Counted from the stretch's first letter, positions 27,195-36,351 are shown. The stretch: DNA of 64,000 nucleotides from Halomonas aestuarii (GCF_001886615.1 NZ_CP018139.1:2914001-2978000); one strand, 5' to 3'. The notes: generated by a model not told the origin, from the sequence alone. Translations and numbers: made by a program.

Positions 27195-28520
27195 TCAGCC
27201 GAGGTACTTGATCATCACCCCGGCGGCCACCGCCGAGCCGATCACCCCGGCCACGTTGGGCCCCATGGCATGCATCAGCAGGAAGTTGTGGGGATTGGCC
27301 TCGAGCCCCACCTTGTTGGAGACTCGCGCCGCCATGGGCACCGCCGAGACCCCCGCGGACCCGATCAGCGGGTTGATCGGCATCTTGCTGACGGCGTTCA
27401 TCAGCTTGGCCATCAGGATGCCGCAGGCCGTGCCGATGGCGAAGGCCACCATGCCCAGCGCCAGGATGCCCAGGGTCTCCACCGCCAGGAAGCGGTCGGC
27501 CATCAGCTTGGACCCCACCGACAGCCCCAGGAAGATCGTCACGGTGTTGATCAGGGCGTTCTGGGTGGTGTCGGAGAGGCGCTCCACCACGCCGCACTCG
27601 CGCAGCAGGTTGCCGAAGCAGAACATCCCCAGCAGCGGCGCCGCGTCGGGCAGGAACAGCACCACCAGGAGCAGCAGCGCCAGCGGGAAGACGATCTTCT
27701 CCAGCTTGGAGACCGGGCGCAGCTGGGTCATGGTGATCTCGCGCTCCCGCTTGCTGGTCAGCGCCTTCATGATCGGCGGCTGGATCAGCGGCACCAGCGC
27801 CATGTAGGAGTAGGAGGCCACGGCGATGGCCCCCAGCAGCTCCGGCGCCAGGATGCTCGAGACGTAGATCGAGGTGGGCCCGTCGGCGCCGCCGATGATG
27901 CCGATGGCGGCGGCCTGGTTGAGCGAGAAGTCCATCCAGCCCATCGCCGTCATGCCCACCGCCCCGAGCAGGGTGGCGAAGATGCCGAACTGCGCGGCCG
28001 CCCCCAGGAACAGGGTGCGCGGGTTGGCCAGCAGCGGGCCGAAGTCGGTCATCGCGCCCACGCCCATGAAGATCACCAGCGGGGCGATGCCCGAGGCGAT
28101 GGCCACGCTGTAGAACTGGTAGAGCATGCCGTGGGAGTAGCCGCCGTCCATGGCCACGTCGTTGGCCGCGCGCACCAGGGCCGGCGAGATGTCGCCATGG
28201 AGCACCTCGCCCAGGCTGTGCCGCCAGGCCTCGAGGCCGGCGGCCGGGTCCAGGCTGAGCTGCAGGGCCGAGGCGATCTGCTCGAGCACGGCGGGCCGCG
28301 CCAGGTGGACCGCCTGCTCGGCGGCCGACAGCGCCAGCCCCGCCTCGGGGATGTTGGCGAGGATGCCGCCGAAGCCGATCGGCACCAGCAGCAGCGGCTC
28401 GAACTTCTTGTGGATGGCCAGGTAGAGCAGCAGCAGCCCCACCAGCACCATCACGGCCTGGCCGAGGCTCAGGTTATAGAGCCCCGAGCCGGTCCAGAGG
28501 GTCAATAACTTGTCCGTCAT
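27195..28520 (-). CDS. oadB: Sodium ion-translocating decarboxylase beta subunit (OadB type)
   Basis: Integral membrane subunit that decarboxylates carboxybiotin and uses the energy to pump sodium outward. 441 residues, about nine to eleven membrane segments. Conserved functional regions are present: [13 protein letters not shown] (the aspartate region of the sodium path) and [18 protein letters not shown] (Ser/Arg region near the C-terminus). It lies last in the row oadG, biotin carrier, oadB. No alpha-subunit carboxyltransferase is in the window, so the substrate decarboxylated is open: oxaloacetate, methylmalonyl-CoA or something handled by neighbouring PxpBC. Confidence 0.93.
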   Translation of the reverse strand: MTDKLLTLWTGSGLYNLSLGQAVMVLVGLLLLYLAIHKKFEPLLLVPIGFGGILANIPEAGLALSAAEQAVHLARPAVLEQIASALQLSLDPAAGLEAWRHSLGEVLHGDISPALVRAANDVAMDGGYSHGMLYQFYSVAIASGIAPLVIFMGVGAMTDFGPLLANPRTLFLGAAAQFGIFATLLGAVGMTAMGWMDFSLNQAAAIGIIGGADGPTSIYVSSILAPELLGAIAVASYSYMALVPLIQPPIMKALTSKREREITMTQLRPVSKLEKIVFPLALLLLVVLFLPDAAPLLGMFCFGNLLRECGVVERLSDTTQNALINTVTIFLGLSVGSKLMADRFLAVETLGILALGMVAFAIGTACGILMAKLMNAVSKMPINPLIGSAGVSAVPMAARVSNKVGLEANPHNFLLMHAMGPNVAGVIGSAVAAGVMIKYLG

Positions 28521-28531
28521 GGAAACCGTCC

Positions 28532-28885
28532 TCAGAGCTCGATCAGCACGTCGCCGACGGCGACGCTGTCGCCCTCGCTGACCTTGACGGCGGACACGGT
28601 GCCGGCGCTGCTGGCCCGCACCTCGGTCTCCATCTTCATGGCCTCGAGGATGGTCACCACGTCCCCGTCCTCGACCGCGTCACCGGGACGGACGTTGACC
28701 TTGAAGATGTTGCCGGCCAGCGGCGCGGTGATCGCCTCGCCCGAGGCGGCGGCCGGGGCCGCCGGCGCGGGAGGGGAGGCGCCCGCCGGCTCGCCACCGT
28801 CGCGGACCTCGACCACGTACTGCTTGCCGTTGAGCGTGATGGTATAGACGTCGGCGTCGCTCGACGGATGGGCGTTGTCACTCAT
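28532..28885 (-). CDS. Stand-alone biotin carboxyl carrier protein
   Basis: 117 residues. The biotinylation motif is EAMKMET with lysine 84, preceded by an Ala/Pro-rich linker (about residues 34-48) and an N-terminal [14 protein letters not shown] segment. This is exactly the arrangement at the C-terminal end of OadA, but the carboxyltransferase domain that normally precedes it is absent. It lies 11 bp upstream of oadB and 69 bp downstream of oadG, on the same strand. It would carry carboxyl groups to OadB. Methylmalonyl-CoA decarboxylase also has a separate carrier (MmdC), but no mmdA is here. Confidence 0.9.
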   Translation of the reverse strand: MSDNAHPSSDADVYTITLNGKQYVVEVRDGGEPAGASPPAPAAPAAASGEAITAPLAGNIFKVNVRPGDAVEDGDVVTILEAMKMETEVRASSAGTVSAVKVSEGDSVAVGDVLIEL

Positions 28886-28954
28886 GGGAATTCCTCCGGT
28901 GATCTCGTCGCGGTGTCGTGGTGGGACTGCCCGGGCGGCCGCGTCCGGGGTGGC

Positions 28955-29200
28955 TCAGTGGCGCTTGCGGAAGCGGTGCAGGGCGGCGGAAATGACCACC
29001 TTCAGCTCGTCCTCGTCGGCGGCCGACGCCGCCGTCCGTCGCGTCGGGTCAGGCGGCGCCGGCGGCTCGGGAAAGAAGCGACCGATGACCTTCGACATCA
29101 GGGTGGTGGTGACGACCAGCACGCTGAGAAAGACGAAGACGAAGCCCATGCCGAGGGCCATCAGGGACAGGCCCTCGCTGATCAGTGTCGACTCTGGCAT
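28955..29200 (-). CDS. oadG: OadG-family sodium pump decarboxylase gamma subunit
   Basis: Small subunit of 81 residues that holds the carboxyltransferase and membrane beta subunit together. A single membrane segment is visible at about residues 11-36 (LSLMALGMGFVFVFLSVLVV), followed by a Pro-rich hinge (FPEPPAPPDP) and a soluble tail ending RFRKRH. The metal-binding histidine-rich end of enteric OadG is reduced to one histidine here. The start at 29198-29200 has AGGAGAG upstream. It follows pxpC after 65 bp containing a hairpin. Confidence 0.85.
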   Translation of the reverse strand: MPESTLISEGLSLMALGMGFVFVFLSVLVVTTTLMSKVIGRFFPEPPAPPDPTRRTAASAADEDELKVVISAALHRFRKRH

Positions 29201-29227
29201 GACATCTCTCCTGTGTGGGGGCCGGGA

Positions 29228-29254
29228 GGATGACCGGCACGGGGCCGGTCATCC
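29228..29254 (-). other. Intercistronic hairpin between pxpC and oadG
   Basis: A perfect 11-bp stem (29228-29238 with 29244-29254) with a 5-nt loop and no U-run. It may set the ratio between pxpABC and oadG-oadB messages or protect mRNA ends. Confidence 0.5.
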
Positions 29255-29265
29255 CCCATCCGGGC

Positions 29266-30231
29266 TCACCCGCGGGATGCGGCGGGGGCCTGGAACGCCT
29301 GGAACTGTCGCAGGTAGTCGGCCTGGGCAAGGCTCAGGGCCACCGGCCGGAGCCGGACCTTCTGGCCGGGATGGCACTGGGCCAGGCGTGAGCAGGCCAT
29401 CGGCGTCAGGGTGCCGAGGCGGGGATAGCCCCCGATGGTCTGGCGGTCGTTGAGCAGGGCGATCGGCTGGCCGTCGGGGGGCACCTGGACGGCCCCCAGG
29501 GCGATGCCCTCGGAGATCATGCTCTCGAGTCGGCAGTCGAGCCTCGGTCCCGTCAGCCGCACCCCCATACGGTCGGTGCGGGTGTCGACGGTCCAGTCGG
29601 TGTGGAAGGCACGAAAGGTGCTTTCGCCGGTGAAGTCCGCGATCTGCGCCCCGGGGACCAGCGCCAGGGTGGCGGGCTCACGGTAGTCGATCCGCTCCTC
29701 TGCCGGCACCTCGCGGGTGCCGCCGGTCGCCTGCGCCGCCCCCCTGGCGAAGGTCAGCCGATCGCCGGTGGCCAGCGGCTTGCCGTCGCCCTGATGGCCG
29801 CCGAGCCCCTCGCGGGTCACGCACGACAGGCTGCCCAGTACGGGCTCGGCGTGGAAGCCGCCGCCCACGGCGAGGTAGGCGCGGACCCCGGAGACCGGCA
29901 TGCCGAAGGTGAGGGCCTTGCCCTTCGGCAGGGTGAAGGCCTGCCACGGCGCGAGGGGCTCGCCGTCGAGCGAGGCCGAGAGGTCGGCTCCACACAGCGC
30001 CAGTCGGGTGTCCTGCTCGGCGACCAGGGTGAGGCCGCCGAGGGTGACTTCCAGCACCGCGGCCTCCCAGGCATTGCCCAGCAGGTAGTTGGCCCAGGCG
30101 AAGGCGTGCAGGTCGGCCGGCCCGCCCTGGGTGACGCCCAGCCGGCGGACACCGAAGCGGCCGGGATCCTGGAGCGTGGCCAGCGGCCCCGCCTTCTCCA
30201 CCCGCAGCGTGCCGAGGGTCCGTGTCGTCAT
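29266..30231 (-). CDS. pxpC: 5-oxoprolinase subunit PxpC (KipA/AHS2 family)
   Basis: 321 residues, of the biotin-dependent carboxyltransferase-like AHS2 family. The start LRVEKAGPLATLQDPGRFG and the block GVTQGGPADLHAFAWAN are hallmarks; IALLNDRQTIGGYPRLGTL near the C-terminus is the most conserved motif. With PxpA and PxpB it forms the ATP-dependent prokaryotic 5-oxoprolinase. Its fold is shared with half of the carboxyltransferase of urea carboxylase. The start overlaps the pxpB stop (ATGA). The frame stays open upstream of 30231, but this ATG fits the family start. Confidence 0.93.
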   Translation of the reverse strand: MTTRTLGTLRVEKAGPLATLQDPGRFGVRRLGVTQGGPADLHAFAWANYLLGNAWEAAVLEVTLGGLTLVAEQDTRLALCGADLSASLDGEPLAPWQAFTLPKGKALTFGMPVSGVRAYLAVGGGFHAEPVLGSLSCVTREGLGGHQGDGKPLATGDRLTFARGAAQATGGTREVPAEERIDYREPATLALVPGAQIADFTGESTFRAFHTDWTVDTRTDRMGVRLTGPRLDCRLESMISEGIALGAVQVPPDGQPIALLNDRQTIGGYPRLGTLTPMACSRLAQCHPGQKVRLRPVALSLAQADYLRQFQAFQAPAASRG

Positions 30232-30950
30232 GATCGCTCCTCCTGAACCGGTGCCACGGGGGTCGTGTCTCCGCCAAGGCGCTCGAACTCCTCGCGCCCG
30301 ATGGCGACGAAGCGCACCCGGTCGCCCACCTGCAGGAAGCTCATGCGCTCCCTCGAGGGGTCGAACAGGGTCACCGGAGTGCGCCCGAGCAGGTTCCAGC
30401 CCCCCGGCGAGACCCGGGGATAGGCGGAGGTCTGGCGGCCGGCCAGCGCCACGCTGCCGGCCGGCACCCGCTTGCGGGGCGTGGCCAGCCGGGGCGTCTC
30501 GAGGCGCGGGTCGACGCTGCCCATGAAGCCGAAGCCCGGGGCGAAGCCGAGGGCGAAGACGCGGTACTCGTGGCCGCTGTGGATCTCGATCACCTGGTCG
30601 CGTGTCAGGCCCTTCTCCGCCTCCAGCCGCGCAAGCTCGGGCCCCACGCTCGCGTCGTACCAGACGGGAATCTCCTTGGTCTCGCCCGCCGAGGCGGCCT
30701 CGTCGGGAGCCAGGTCGGCGAGGATGTCGGTCAGCAGGGTGCGGGCCTGGGACGCCGTCAGCTGCTGCGGCCGGTACTGCACGAGCAGCGTGGTATAGGA
30801 GGGCACCAGATCCACCAGCGCCTCGCCGAACGCCTGCTCGCAGCGATCGCAGAGGGCCATCAGCCAGGGCATGTTGGCCTCGTCGATGCGGTCGAAGAGC
30901 CGGACCAGCCAGGCATCGACCCCGGCGTTTTCCAACCTGGGGTCTTTCAT
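30228..30950 (-). CDS. pxpB: 5-oxoprolinase subunit PxpB (KipI/AHS1 family)
   Basis: 240 residues, AHS1 family. Motifs are the strongly conserved [20 protein letters not shown] and the block [20 protein letters not shown] followed by [12 protein letters not shown]. It forms a complex with PxpC. AHS1 and AHS2 together equal the carboxyltransferase domain of urea carboxylase, which may matter for the sodium pump subunits downstream. ATGA overlaps link it to pxpA before and pxpC after. Confidence 0.93.
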   Translation of the reverse strand: MKDPRLENAGVDAWLVRLFDRIDEANMPWLMALCDRCEQAFGEALVDLVPSYTTLLVQYRPQQLTASQARTLLTDILADLAPDEAASAGETKEIPVWYDASVGPELARLEAEKGLTRDQVIEIHSGHEYRVFALGFAPGFGFMGSVDPRLETPRLATPRKRVPAGSVALAGRQTSAYPRVSPGGWNLLGRTPVTLFDPSRERMSFLQVGDRVRFVAIGREEFERLGGDTTPVAPVQEERS

Positions 30951-31702
30951 GCCCGGCGCTCCACGTCGTCGAGGGATTCGCGAATCGCGCGGATGGCGGC
31001 GATGGACTCCGGGTTGTCGCCATGCACGCAGAGGGTGTCGGCCGACAGGACCAGGTCGCTGCCGTCCGAGGCGGTCAGCGGCAGGCCGCTGGCGATGCGC
31101 CGTGCCTGATCGATGATCGTCTCGGCGTCGTGATGCACCGCACCGGGCTCCCGGCGGCTCACCAGCCGGCCCTCGGCGTCATAGGCGCGATCCGCGAAGG
31201 CCTCCCGCCAGAGCGTCACGCCATGCTCCTCGGCCAGTTCCTCGGCCATCGAGGTGTCCCGGGTCGCCATCACCATCAGCGGCAGGTCGGCGTCGAGCAT
31301 CGCCAGGGCCCGCATCACCGCCGACAGCGTCTCGCGGTCGCGCATCATGTCGTTGTAGAGGGCGCCATGGGGCTTCACGTACCCCATTCGGGCCCCCTCC
31401 GCCCGGCACAGCGCCGCCAGGGCGCCGGCCTGATAGAGCAGCATGTTCTCGATCTCCTCGCTCGAGCAGGCCATGGAGCGACGGCCGAAGCCGACCAGGT
31501 CGGGGTAGGCCGGGTGGGCCCCGACGGTGACGCCGTGTGAGGCCGCGAGGCGCACCGTGGCGCGGATGGTATCCGGGTCCGAGGCATGGAAACCGCAGGC
31601 CACGTTGGCCAGGTCCACGACCTTCATGAGTTCGTGGTCGGTCCCCATCTTCCAGGGGCCGAAGCTCTCTCCCATGTCGGCGTTAAGCATCAATCTGGGC
31701 AT
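30947..31702 (-). CDS. pxpA: 5-oxoprolinase subunit PxpA (LamB/YcsF family)
   Basis: 251 residues, a cytoplasmic TIM-barrel-like protein that completes 5-oxoprolinase (5-oxoproline + ATP to glutamate). The start [17 protein letters not shown], then [31 protein letters not shown] and VKPHGALYN are all family hallmarks. It is the first of three overlapping pxp genes and lies 48 bp downstream of the DUF2848 gene. Confidence 0.95.
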   Translation of the reverse strand: MPRLMLNADMGESFGPWKMGTDHELMKVVDLANVACGFHASDPDTIRATVRLAASHGVTVGAHPAYPDLVGFGRRSMACSSEEIENMLLYQAGALAALCRAEGARMGYVKPHGALYNDMMRDRETLSAVMRALAMLDADLPLMVMATRDTSMAEELAEEHGVTLWREAFADRAYDAEGRLVSRREPGAVHHDAETIIDQARRIASGLPLTASDGSDLVLSADTLCVHGDNPESIAAIRAIRESLDDVERRA

Positions 31703-31750
31703 GTGAAGACTCCACTGTCGTGAGGGTCGATCCGGACGCGGGCACGTCGC

Positions 31751-32434
31751 TCACTGGACCACCTCGAGTTCCTCGATATGATAGGCATGGCGCAGGGTCC
31801 GGCTCAGCACCGGATCATGCAGCGACATGCTGAAGTGCCGGCTGGGACGGATGCCGCCCCGGGTGGGCACGGTGCCGCAGAGCAGCACGTAGCCCGGCGC
31901 CAGTGCGCCGTTGGAGGCCAGGGGGCTCGGCAACTGCGCGAGCAGGGTCGGCACATCCAGCAGCTCCGCCAGGGTCCCGAGCTGGTAGGTGACGGCCTGG
32001 CCGTCCTCCTCGATCACGCTCGACAGCTCGATCTGGTCCCAGTGCCGCCGCACCTCGTCGAAGCGCCAGGCCTCCCGGGCGACCGGCTTGGCACACAGCT
32101 GCTTCGACTCGGCCACGCCCACCGCCTCGAGCTTCCGGTCGGTGTGGTCGGAGGCCACCGTGACCCACAGGGTACCCTCCTCGTCGCTCACCAGGCAGGC
32201 TTCCACCTCGCCCGAGCCATGGCCCCCGAGCATTTGCACGACATCGTGCTGGGTCAGCTGCTCGCGGCCGACGCGGTAGAACAGCGGGGTGGCCGAGGGC
32301 GGCTTTACCCCGAGTTCCGCGAGCTCCTCGATATGGTGGCGCACCCCGGCCTGGTCGCGGCCGGCCCAGCCGGCGATGGCCAGGTGCCGCGGGGTCAGGC
32401 TGAAGGTGCCGCCGTCGTGGGTGAAGGTCAGCAT
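31751..32434 (-). CDS. DUF2848 family protein
   Basis: 227 residues, a conserved cytoplasmic protein without known activity that often occurs with TRAP transporters and amide or lactam catabolic genes. Seen here are HIEELAELGVKPPSATPLFYRVG near the start and VLLCGTVPTRGGIRPSRHF near the end. The LLCGTVPT-type motif recalls fumarylacetoacetate-hydrolase-like folds, but I am not certain. It lies between dctM (28 bp) and pxpA (48 bp), so it probably works on the transported compound or its product. Confidence 0.8.
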   Translation of the reverse strand: MLTFTHDGGTFSLTPRHLAIAGWAGRDQAGVRHHIEELAELGVKPPSATPLFYRVGREQLTQHDVVQMLGGHGSGEVEACLVSDEEGTLWVTVASDHTDRKLEAVGVAESKQLCAKPVAREAWRFDEVRRHWDQIELSSVIEEDGQAVTYQLGTLAELLDVPTLLAQLPSPLASNGALAPGYVLLCGTVPTRGGIRPSRHFSMSLHDPVLSRTLRHAYHIEELEVVQ

Positions 32435-32462
32435 GAACGGGTCTCCGGAGACGGTCGGTGGA

Positions 32463-33749
32463 TCATTGGCTCAGCGAGGCCGGAAGCCACAGGGCGATGG
32501 AGGGGAAGGCCACCAGCAGGGCCGCCATCACCAGCATGGCCGCGAGGTAGGGCAGGGTGCCGACGATCACGTCGGAGAACGCCTCACCCCGGCGCGAGGC
32601 CTGGACGATGTAGAGGTTGAGCCCCACCGGCGGGGTGATCAGTGCCAGCTCCACGAACAGGATCATCACGATGCCGAACCACACCTTGTCGAAGCCGGCG
32701 GCGACGATCAGGGGCGTGACGATGGGAATGGTGATGACCATCAGCGACAGGGTCTCGATGAAGAAGCCCAGCACGATGAACAGGGCAATCACCGCCATCA
32801 GCAGCGCGAAGGGCGACAGCTCATAGGCGTTCAGCAGGCCGGTCAGCTGCTGGACCATGCCGGACGAGGCCAGGGCGAAGTTGAGGAAGGAGGCCGCCAG
32901 GATGATGAAGAGGATCATCGAGCTGGTCTTGATGGTCCCGTCGAGGGCCGCCATCACCATCTTGCCGTTCAGCTGGCGGTTCTGCGCGGCCAGCCCCAGG
33001 GAGGCGATCACGCCGATCGCGGCGGCCTCGGTGGGGGTCGCCCAGCCCAGGTAGATCGAGCCGACGATCACCAGGAAGAGCACCAGCAGCGGCAGCAGGA
33101 ACTTCAGGCTGTTGAGCCGCGTGTCCCAGGAGGCCACGCTGCTTGGCCCGCCCAGCGACGGCTTCCACAGGCACAGCAGCAGCGAGGCGATCATGAACAG
33201 CAGCGCCAGGCCCAGCCCCGGCACCAGCCCCGCCATGAACAGCTGGGGGATCGAGGTCTCGGTCAGGAAGCCGTAGACGATCAGGTTGATGGACGGCGGG
33301 ATCAGGATGCCCAGCGTGCCGCCCGCCGCGATGCTGCCGCAGAACAGCCTGGGGTCGTAGCCCAGGCTCTTGCCCTGGGGGAGGGCCACCGTGGAGACCG
33401 TGGCGGCCGTGGCCACCGAGGATCCCGAGGTCGCCGAGAACAGCGCCGAGGTGGTGATGTTGGCGTGGAGCAGTCCCCCCGGGAGCCAGGACAGCCAGTG
33501 GTCCATGGCCCGGTAGGCCTTCTCGGCGATGCCCGCCCGCACGATGATCTCGCCCATCAGCACGAAGAGCGGGATGGCGATCAGCAGGAAGGAGTCGGCG
33601 GCGGACCAGAGGTTCTGGCCGAGCGCCTTGGTCAGGGGGAAGAACGAGAAGAACTGGTCGACCCCGAAGGCCAGCAGGAACAGGGTCACGGCGACCGGAA
33701 TGCCGGCCAGCAGCAGGCTCAGGATACCGATGGAAAGGTAGGCAAGCAT
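32463..33749 (-). CDS. dctM: TRAP transporter large permease DctM (cluster 1)
   Basis: 428 residues, the 12-TM channel-forming subunit of a tripartite ATP-independent periplasmic transporter; such systems use the sodium gradient. Motifs: PLFVLMGEIIVRAGIAEKAYRAMDHW and TSGSSVATAATVSTVALPQ-like GATSGSS region, GTLGILIPPSINLIVYG, all DctM marks. The start overlaps the dctQ stop by one nucleotide (TGATG). Context suggests uptake of 5-oxoproline or a related lactam or amide. Confidence 0.92.
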   Translation of the reverse strand: MLAYLSIGILSLLLAGIPVAVTLFLLAFGVDQFFSFFPLTKALGQNLWSAADSFLLIAIPLFVLMGEIIVRAGIAEKAYRAMDHWLSWLPGGLLHANITTSALFSATSGSSVATAATVSTVALPQGKSLGYDPRLFCGSIAAGGTLGILIPPSINLIVYGFLTETSIPQLFMAGLVPGLGLALLFMIASLLLCLWKPSLGGPSSVASWDTRLNSLKFLLPLLVLFLVIVGSIYLGWATPTEAAAIGVIASLGLAAQNRQLNGKMVMAALDGTIKTSSMILFIILAASFLNFALASSGMVQQLTGLLNAYELSPFALLMAVIALFIVLGFFIETLSLMVITIPIVTPLIVAAGFDKVWFGIVMILFVELALITPPVGLNLYIVQASRRGEAFSDVIVGTLPYLAAMLVMAALLVAFPSIALWLPASLSQ

Positions 33750-34324
33750 CAGTTGGCCTCCTGGGCGGTCTCGCCCTTGTCCGGACCGGCCAGGGCCTCG
33801 ATGGTGGCGGCGTCACGAGCGAACAGGGCGGCCAGCACGCGCAGGCCGAGCACGCTGGTGGTGATCGCGAACCAGAGATAGCCGGCGAGCCAGAACGCCT
33901 GCGGAATCCACAGCGGGGTGGCCAGCGGGGTGTTGGCGGTGGAGTTGTTGGCGAGCGACTTCGCCAGCACCGGATAGGCGTTGATGGCGATGGTCCAGGC
34001 CACCAGGTTCAGGGCCAGCAGGGCGATGATGTCGAGCATCTGTCGCGAGCGCGGCGACAGCTGTCCATGGACCACATCGATACGGATATGGGCGCGTTCC
34101 AGCAGCGTGTGCGAGATGCCCCAGGCGGACAGCACCGCCAGCACATACCCGGAGTATTCATGCACGCCCGAGAGGGCATGGCCGACGAGCTGGCGCATCA
34201 GGATCTCGGCACCGATGAACAGCACCACCGCGAGCAGGGCGAGCCCCATCAGCCGGGCAGCGAGGCGTGAGACCCAACGCGTGGCGGTCACCACGGCGTC
34301 GAGGGCATGGATCGTAGTCGTCAT
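33749..34324 (-). CDS. dctQ: TRAP transporter small permease DctQ (cluster 1)
   Basis: 191 residues with four membrane segments. It has the family pattern ADRI-like EILMRQLVGHALSGVHEYSGYVLAVLSAWG in TM1-2, then HIRIDVVHGQLSPRSRQML. The C-terminal 25 residues are polar. It lies between dctP (53 bp with a strong hairpin) and dctM (1-nt overlap). Confidence 0.9.
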   Translation of the reverse strand: MTTTIHALDAVVTATRWVSRLAARLMGLALLAVVLFIGAEILMRQLVGHALSGVHEYSGYVLAVLSAWGISHTLLERAHIRIDVVHGQLSPRSRQMLDIIALLALNLVAWTIAINAYPVLAKSLANNSTANTPLATPLWIPQAFWLAGYLWFAITTSVLGLRVLAALFARDAATIEALAGPDKGETAQEAN

Positions 34325-34346
34325 GGGGAAGTACCTCGAAGGCGGT

Positions 34347-34370
34347 GCCGCCCCGCCGGGGCGGGGCGGC
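34347..34370 (-). other. Intercistronic hairpin between dctP and dctQ (cluster 1)
   Basis: A perfect 11-bp GC-only stem (34347-34357 with 34360-34370) immediately after the dctP stop. There is no U-run. It is placed like the hairpins after pstS and after the second dctP. Confidence 0.6.
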
Positions 34371-34377
34371 AGCGGGC

Positions 34378-35448
34378 TCAGGGAGCGTCAGCGGTCAGGC
34401 CGACCACCTGGCCGACGCTGTCGTTCCAGGCCTGGCGGGTTTCGGCATCGACGCGCGACGCCCAAGCCGGAAGCACCTGTTCCTCGAGGGCCTTGCGGGC
34501 TTGGGCCATGTCCTCGATGTCGGCCACCACCAGGGTCATGCCGGCGGGGTCACCCAGCGGGCACTCGCCCTGGCCGGTCAGGCAGGCGATGCCGCGGGCC
34601 GTCTCGGTTCGGGCGTTGGCCCAGACCGGCGCCACGAACTCGCTGTCGAGGCTGGACTGGACCAGCTCCTGGGTCGCGGCGTCCAGGCCGTTCCACTTGT
34701 CGAGATTGATGGCGGTGACCACGTAGTCCCAGCCGCCCATCGGCAGCGACAGCAGGTGACTGGAGACCTCGTGCCAGCCCGCGCTGTAGCCTGACAGCGA
34801 GCCGGTCACCGCGCAGTCGATGACGCCCCGCTCCAGGGAGCCCGGCACCTCGTTGAAGGCGATGTTCAGGCTCTGGGCGCCCAGCGCCTCGATGAACTCG
34901 CCGGTCGAGCGGCCGCTGGCGCGGACCTTCATGTCGGTGAGGTCCTCGATGCCCTCGATCGGCGTGTTGCAGAACAGCACCTGGGAGGGATAGGGCACGA
35001 TGGCCAGCACATGGCTGTTGAAGCGCTCGTTCATGGTCGATTCGGCCAGCGGACGGAACGCCTCGGCGACCTGCTCGGCCTTCTCGACATCGACGGCCAT
35101 CATCGGCAGGTCGAGGCCCTCGAGCTCAGGCGCATCGCCCACGGTGTAGTCGGCCACGGTCATGCCGACATCAAAGAGGCCATCGCCCAGGTAGCGATAG
35201 ACGTCGCTGCCGGGGATGCCCATCTGGTCGTGGGTGGTGACCTGGGTAACGATCTCGCCATCACTCTTCGCGGGCAGCGTCTCGCTCCAGAAGGGCTTCT
35301 CGAACTGGCGATGCAGCTCGAGGCTGCTCCAGCTGCCGACCACGTTGAGCGATGTCTCGGCGTGCGACATGGCGCTCACGCCGAGCATGCCGAGGCCCAG
35401 CAGGGCGGGGATCATGCGGGAGGGAGTACGGGAGTGGTTCATCATCAT
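34378..35448 (-). CDS. dctP: TRAP transporter substrate-binding protein DctP (cluster 1)
   Basis: Periplasmic solute receptor of 356 residues; signal peptide about residues 1-30 ending SHA. The TRAP arginine region that salt-bridges a carboxylate is visible as DLTDMKVRASGRSTGEFIEALGA. FNEVPGSLERGVIDCAVTG follows. Three consecutive ATG codons (35448, 35445, 35442) start the ORF; GAGGAAG fits the third best. The ligand should be a carboxylate; neighbouring pxpABC and DUF1445 genes suggest 5-oxoproline or a similar compound. Confidence 0.92.
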   Translation of the reverse strand: MMMNHSRTPSRMIPALLGLGMLGVSAMSHAETSLNVVGSWSSLELHRQFEKPFWSETLPAKSDGEIVTQVTTHDQMGIPGSDVYRYLGDGLFDVGMTVADYTVGDAPELEGLDLPMMAVDVEKAEQVAEAFRPLAESTMNERFNSHVLAIVPYPSQVLFCNTPIEGIEDLTDMKVRASGRSTGEFIEALGAQSLNIAFNEVPGSLERGVIDCAVTGSLSGYSAGWHEVSSHLLSLPMGGWDYVVTAINLDKWNGLDAATQELVQSSLDSEFVAPVWANARTETARGIACLTGQGECPLGDPAGMTLVVADIEDMAQARKALEEQVLPAWASRVDAETRQAWNDSVGQVVGLTADAP

Positions 35449-35550
35449 CTTCCTCGTTGTTGGTCTTGTCGTTCTCGGTGGTACCTGCGCCTGATGGTCG
35501 GGTCAGACGCCCCCCGGGGTGGAAACCTGGTGGTGTACCCCTTCAGAGGA

Positions 35551-36351
35551 TCAGCTGAACTTGAGCCGCTGGTTGGGCACATCGGTGATCAGCATGTGGC
35601 CGGGACTGTGGGTGATCACGAAGGGCAGCTTCGCCTGCTCGATGGCCAGCTGCGGGGTCACGCCGCAGGCCCAGAACACGGGCAGGTCGTCGTCGTGGAT
35701 CACCGGTGGCTCGCCGAAGTCGGGCTTGGCCAGGTCGTCGATCCCTATCAGGGCGGGGTTGCCGATATGCAGCGGCGCGCCATGCACCTTGGGCATGTCG
35801 GTGGTGATCTGGATGGCGCGAATCGCCTGCTCGGCCGAGAAGGGACGCATCGAGACCACCAGCTCGCCCCGGAAGGGGCCACTGGGAGTCAGCGCCCGGT
35901 TGGTGCGATACATCGGCACATTGCGCCGGTGATGGATATGGCGCACGTCGAGGCCGTCGTTGAGCAGGGCCTCCTCGAAGGAGAAGGAGCAGCCGATGGA
36001 GAAGCTGACGAAGTCGTCCTGCCAGTACTCGGCGATGTCGGTGCATTCGCTCTCGAGTACGCCATGGCGATAGAGCCGGTAGCGGGGCAGGTCGTGGCGC
36101 AGGTCGATCCCCTCGCCCAGCGACCGGGGGGACGGGTCGCCCGGACGGGTGACGTCGAGCACCGGGCAGGGTCGCGGGTTCATCAGGCAGAAGCGGATGA
36201 AGTCATCGGCGTACTGGGCCGGGAGGATCACCAGGTTGGCCTGGGCAAAGCCCGGCGCCAGCCCGCTGGTGTGCTGGGTCCAGTCGCCGCGCCGGATCGC
36301 CTGGCGGATGTCCTGCGGTCCCGCCGAGGGAGAAAGCGAGAAAGCGGTCAT
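35551..36351 (-). CDS. DUF1445 family putative hydro-lyase / D-glutamate cyclase-like
   Basis: 266 residues. Conserved stretches include QANLVILPAQYADDFIRFC, RPCPVLDVT, FSIGCSFSFEEALL, VPMYRTN and the C-terminal ITHSPGHMLITD, all typical of the family. A member of the same Pfam group, mammalian D-glutamate cyclase, converts D-glutamate to 5-oxo-D-proline, which fits the pxp genes here. The start ATG at 36349-36351 is chosen because the frame upstream is promoter-like AT-rich DNA. It is probably the first gene of the operon, downstream of a LysR-type site. Confidence 0.85.
   Translation of the reverse strand: MTAFSLSPSAGPQDIRQAIRRGDWTQHTSGLAPGFAQANLVILPAQYADDFIRFCLMNPRPCPVLDVTRPGDPSPRSLGEGIDLRHDLPRYRLYRHGVLESECTDIAEYWQDDFVSFSIGCSFSFEEALLNDGLDVRHIHHRRNVPMYRTNRALTPSGPFRGELVVSMRPFSAEQAIRAIQITTDMPKVHGAPLHIGNPALIGIDDLAKPDFGEPPVIHDDDLPVFWACGVTPQLAIEQAKLPFVITHSPGHMLITDVPNQRLKFS

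Noticed and set aside
29266..31023. A single 585-codon protein covering pxpC and the region of pxpB
   Set aside because: The upstream part is the wrong frame through pxpB; the family start of PxpC is the ATG at 30229-30231, overlapping the pxpB stop.
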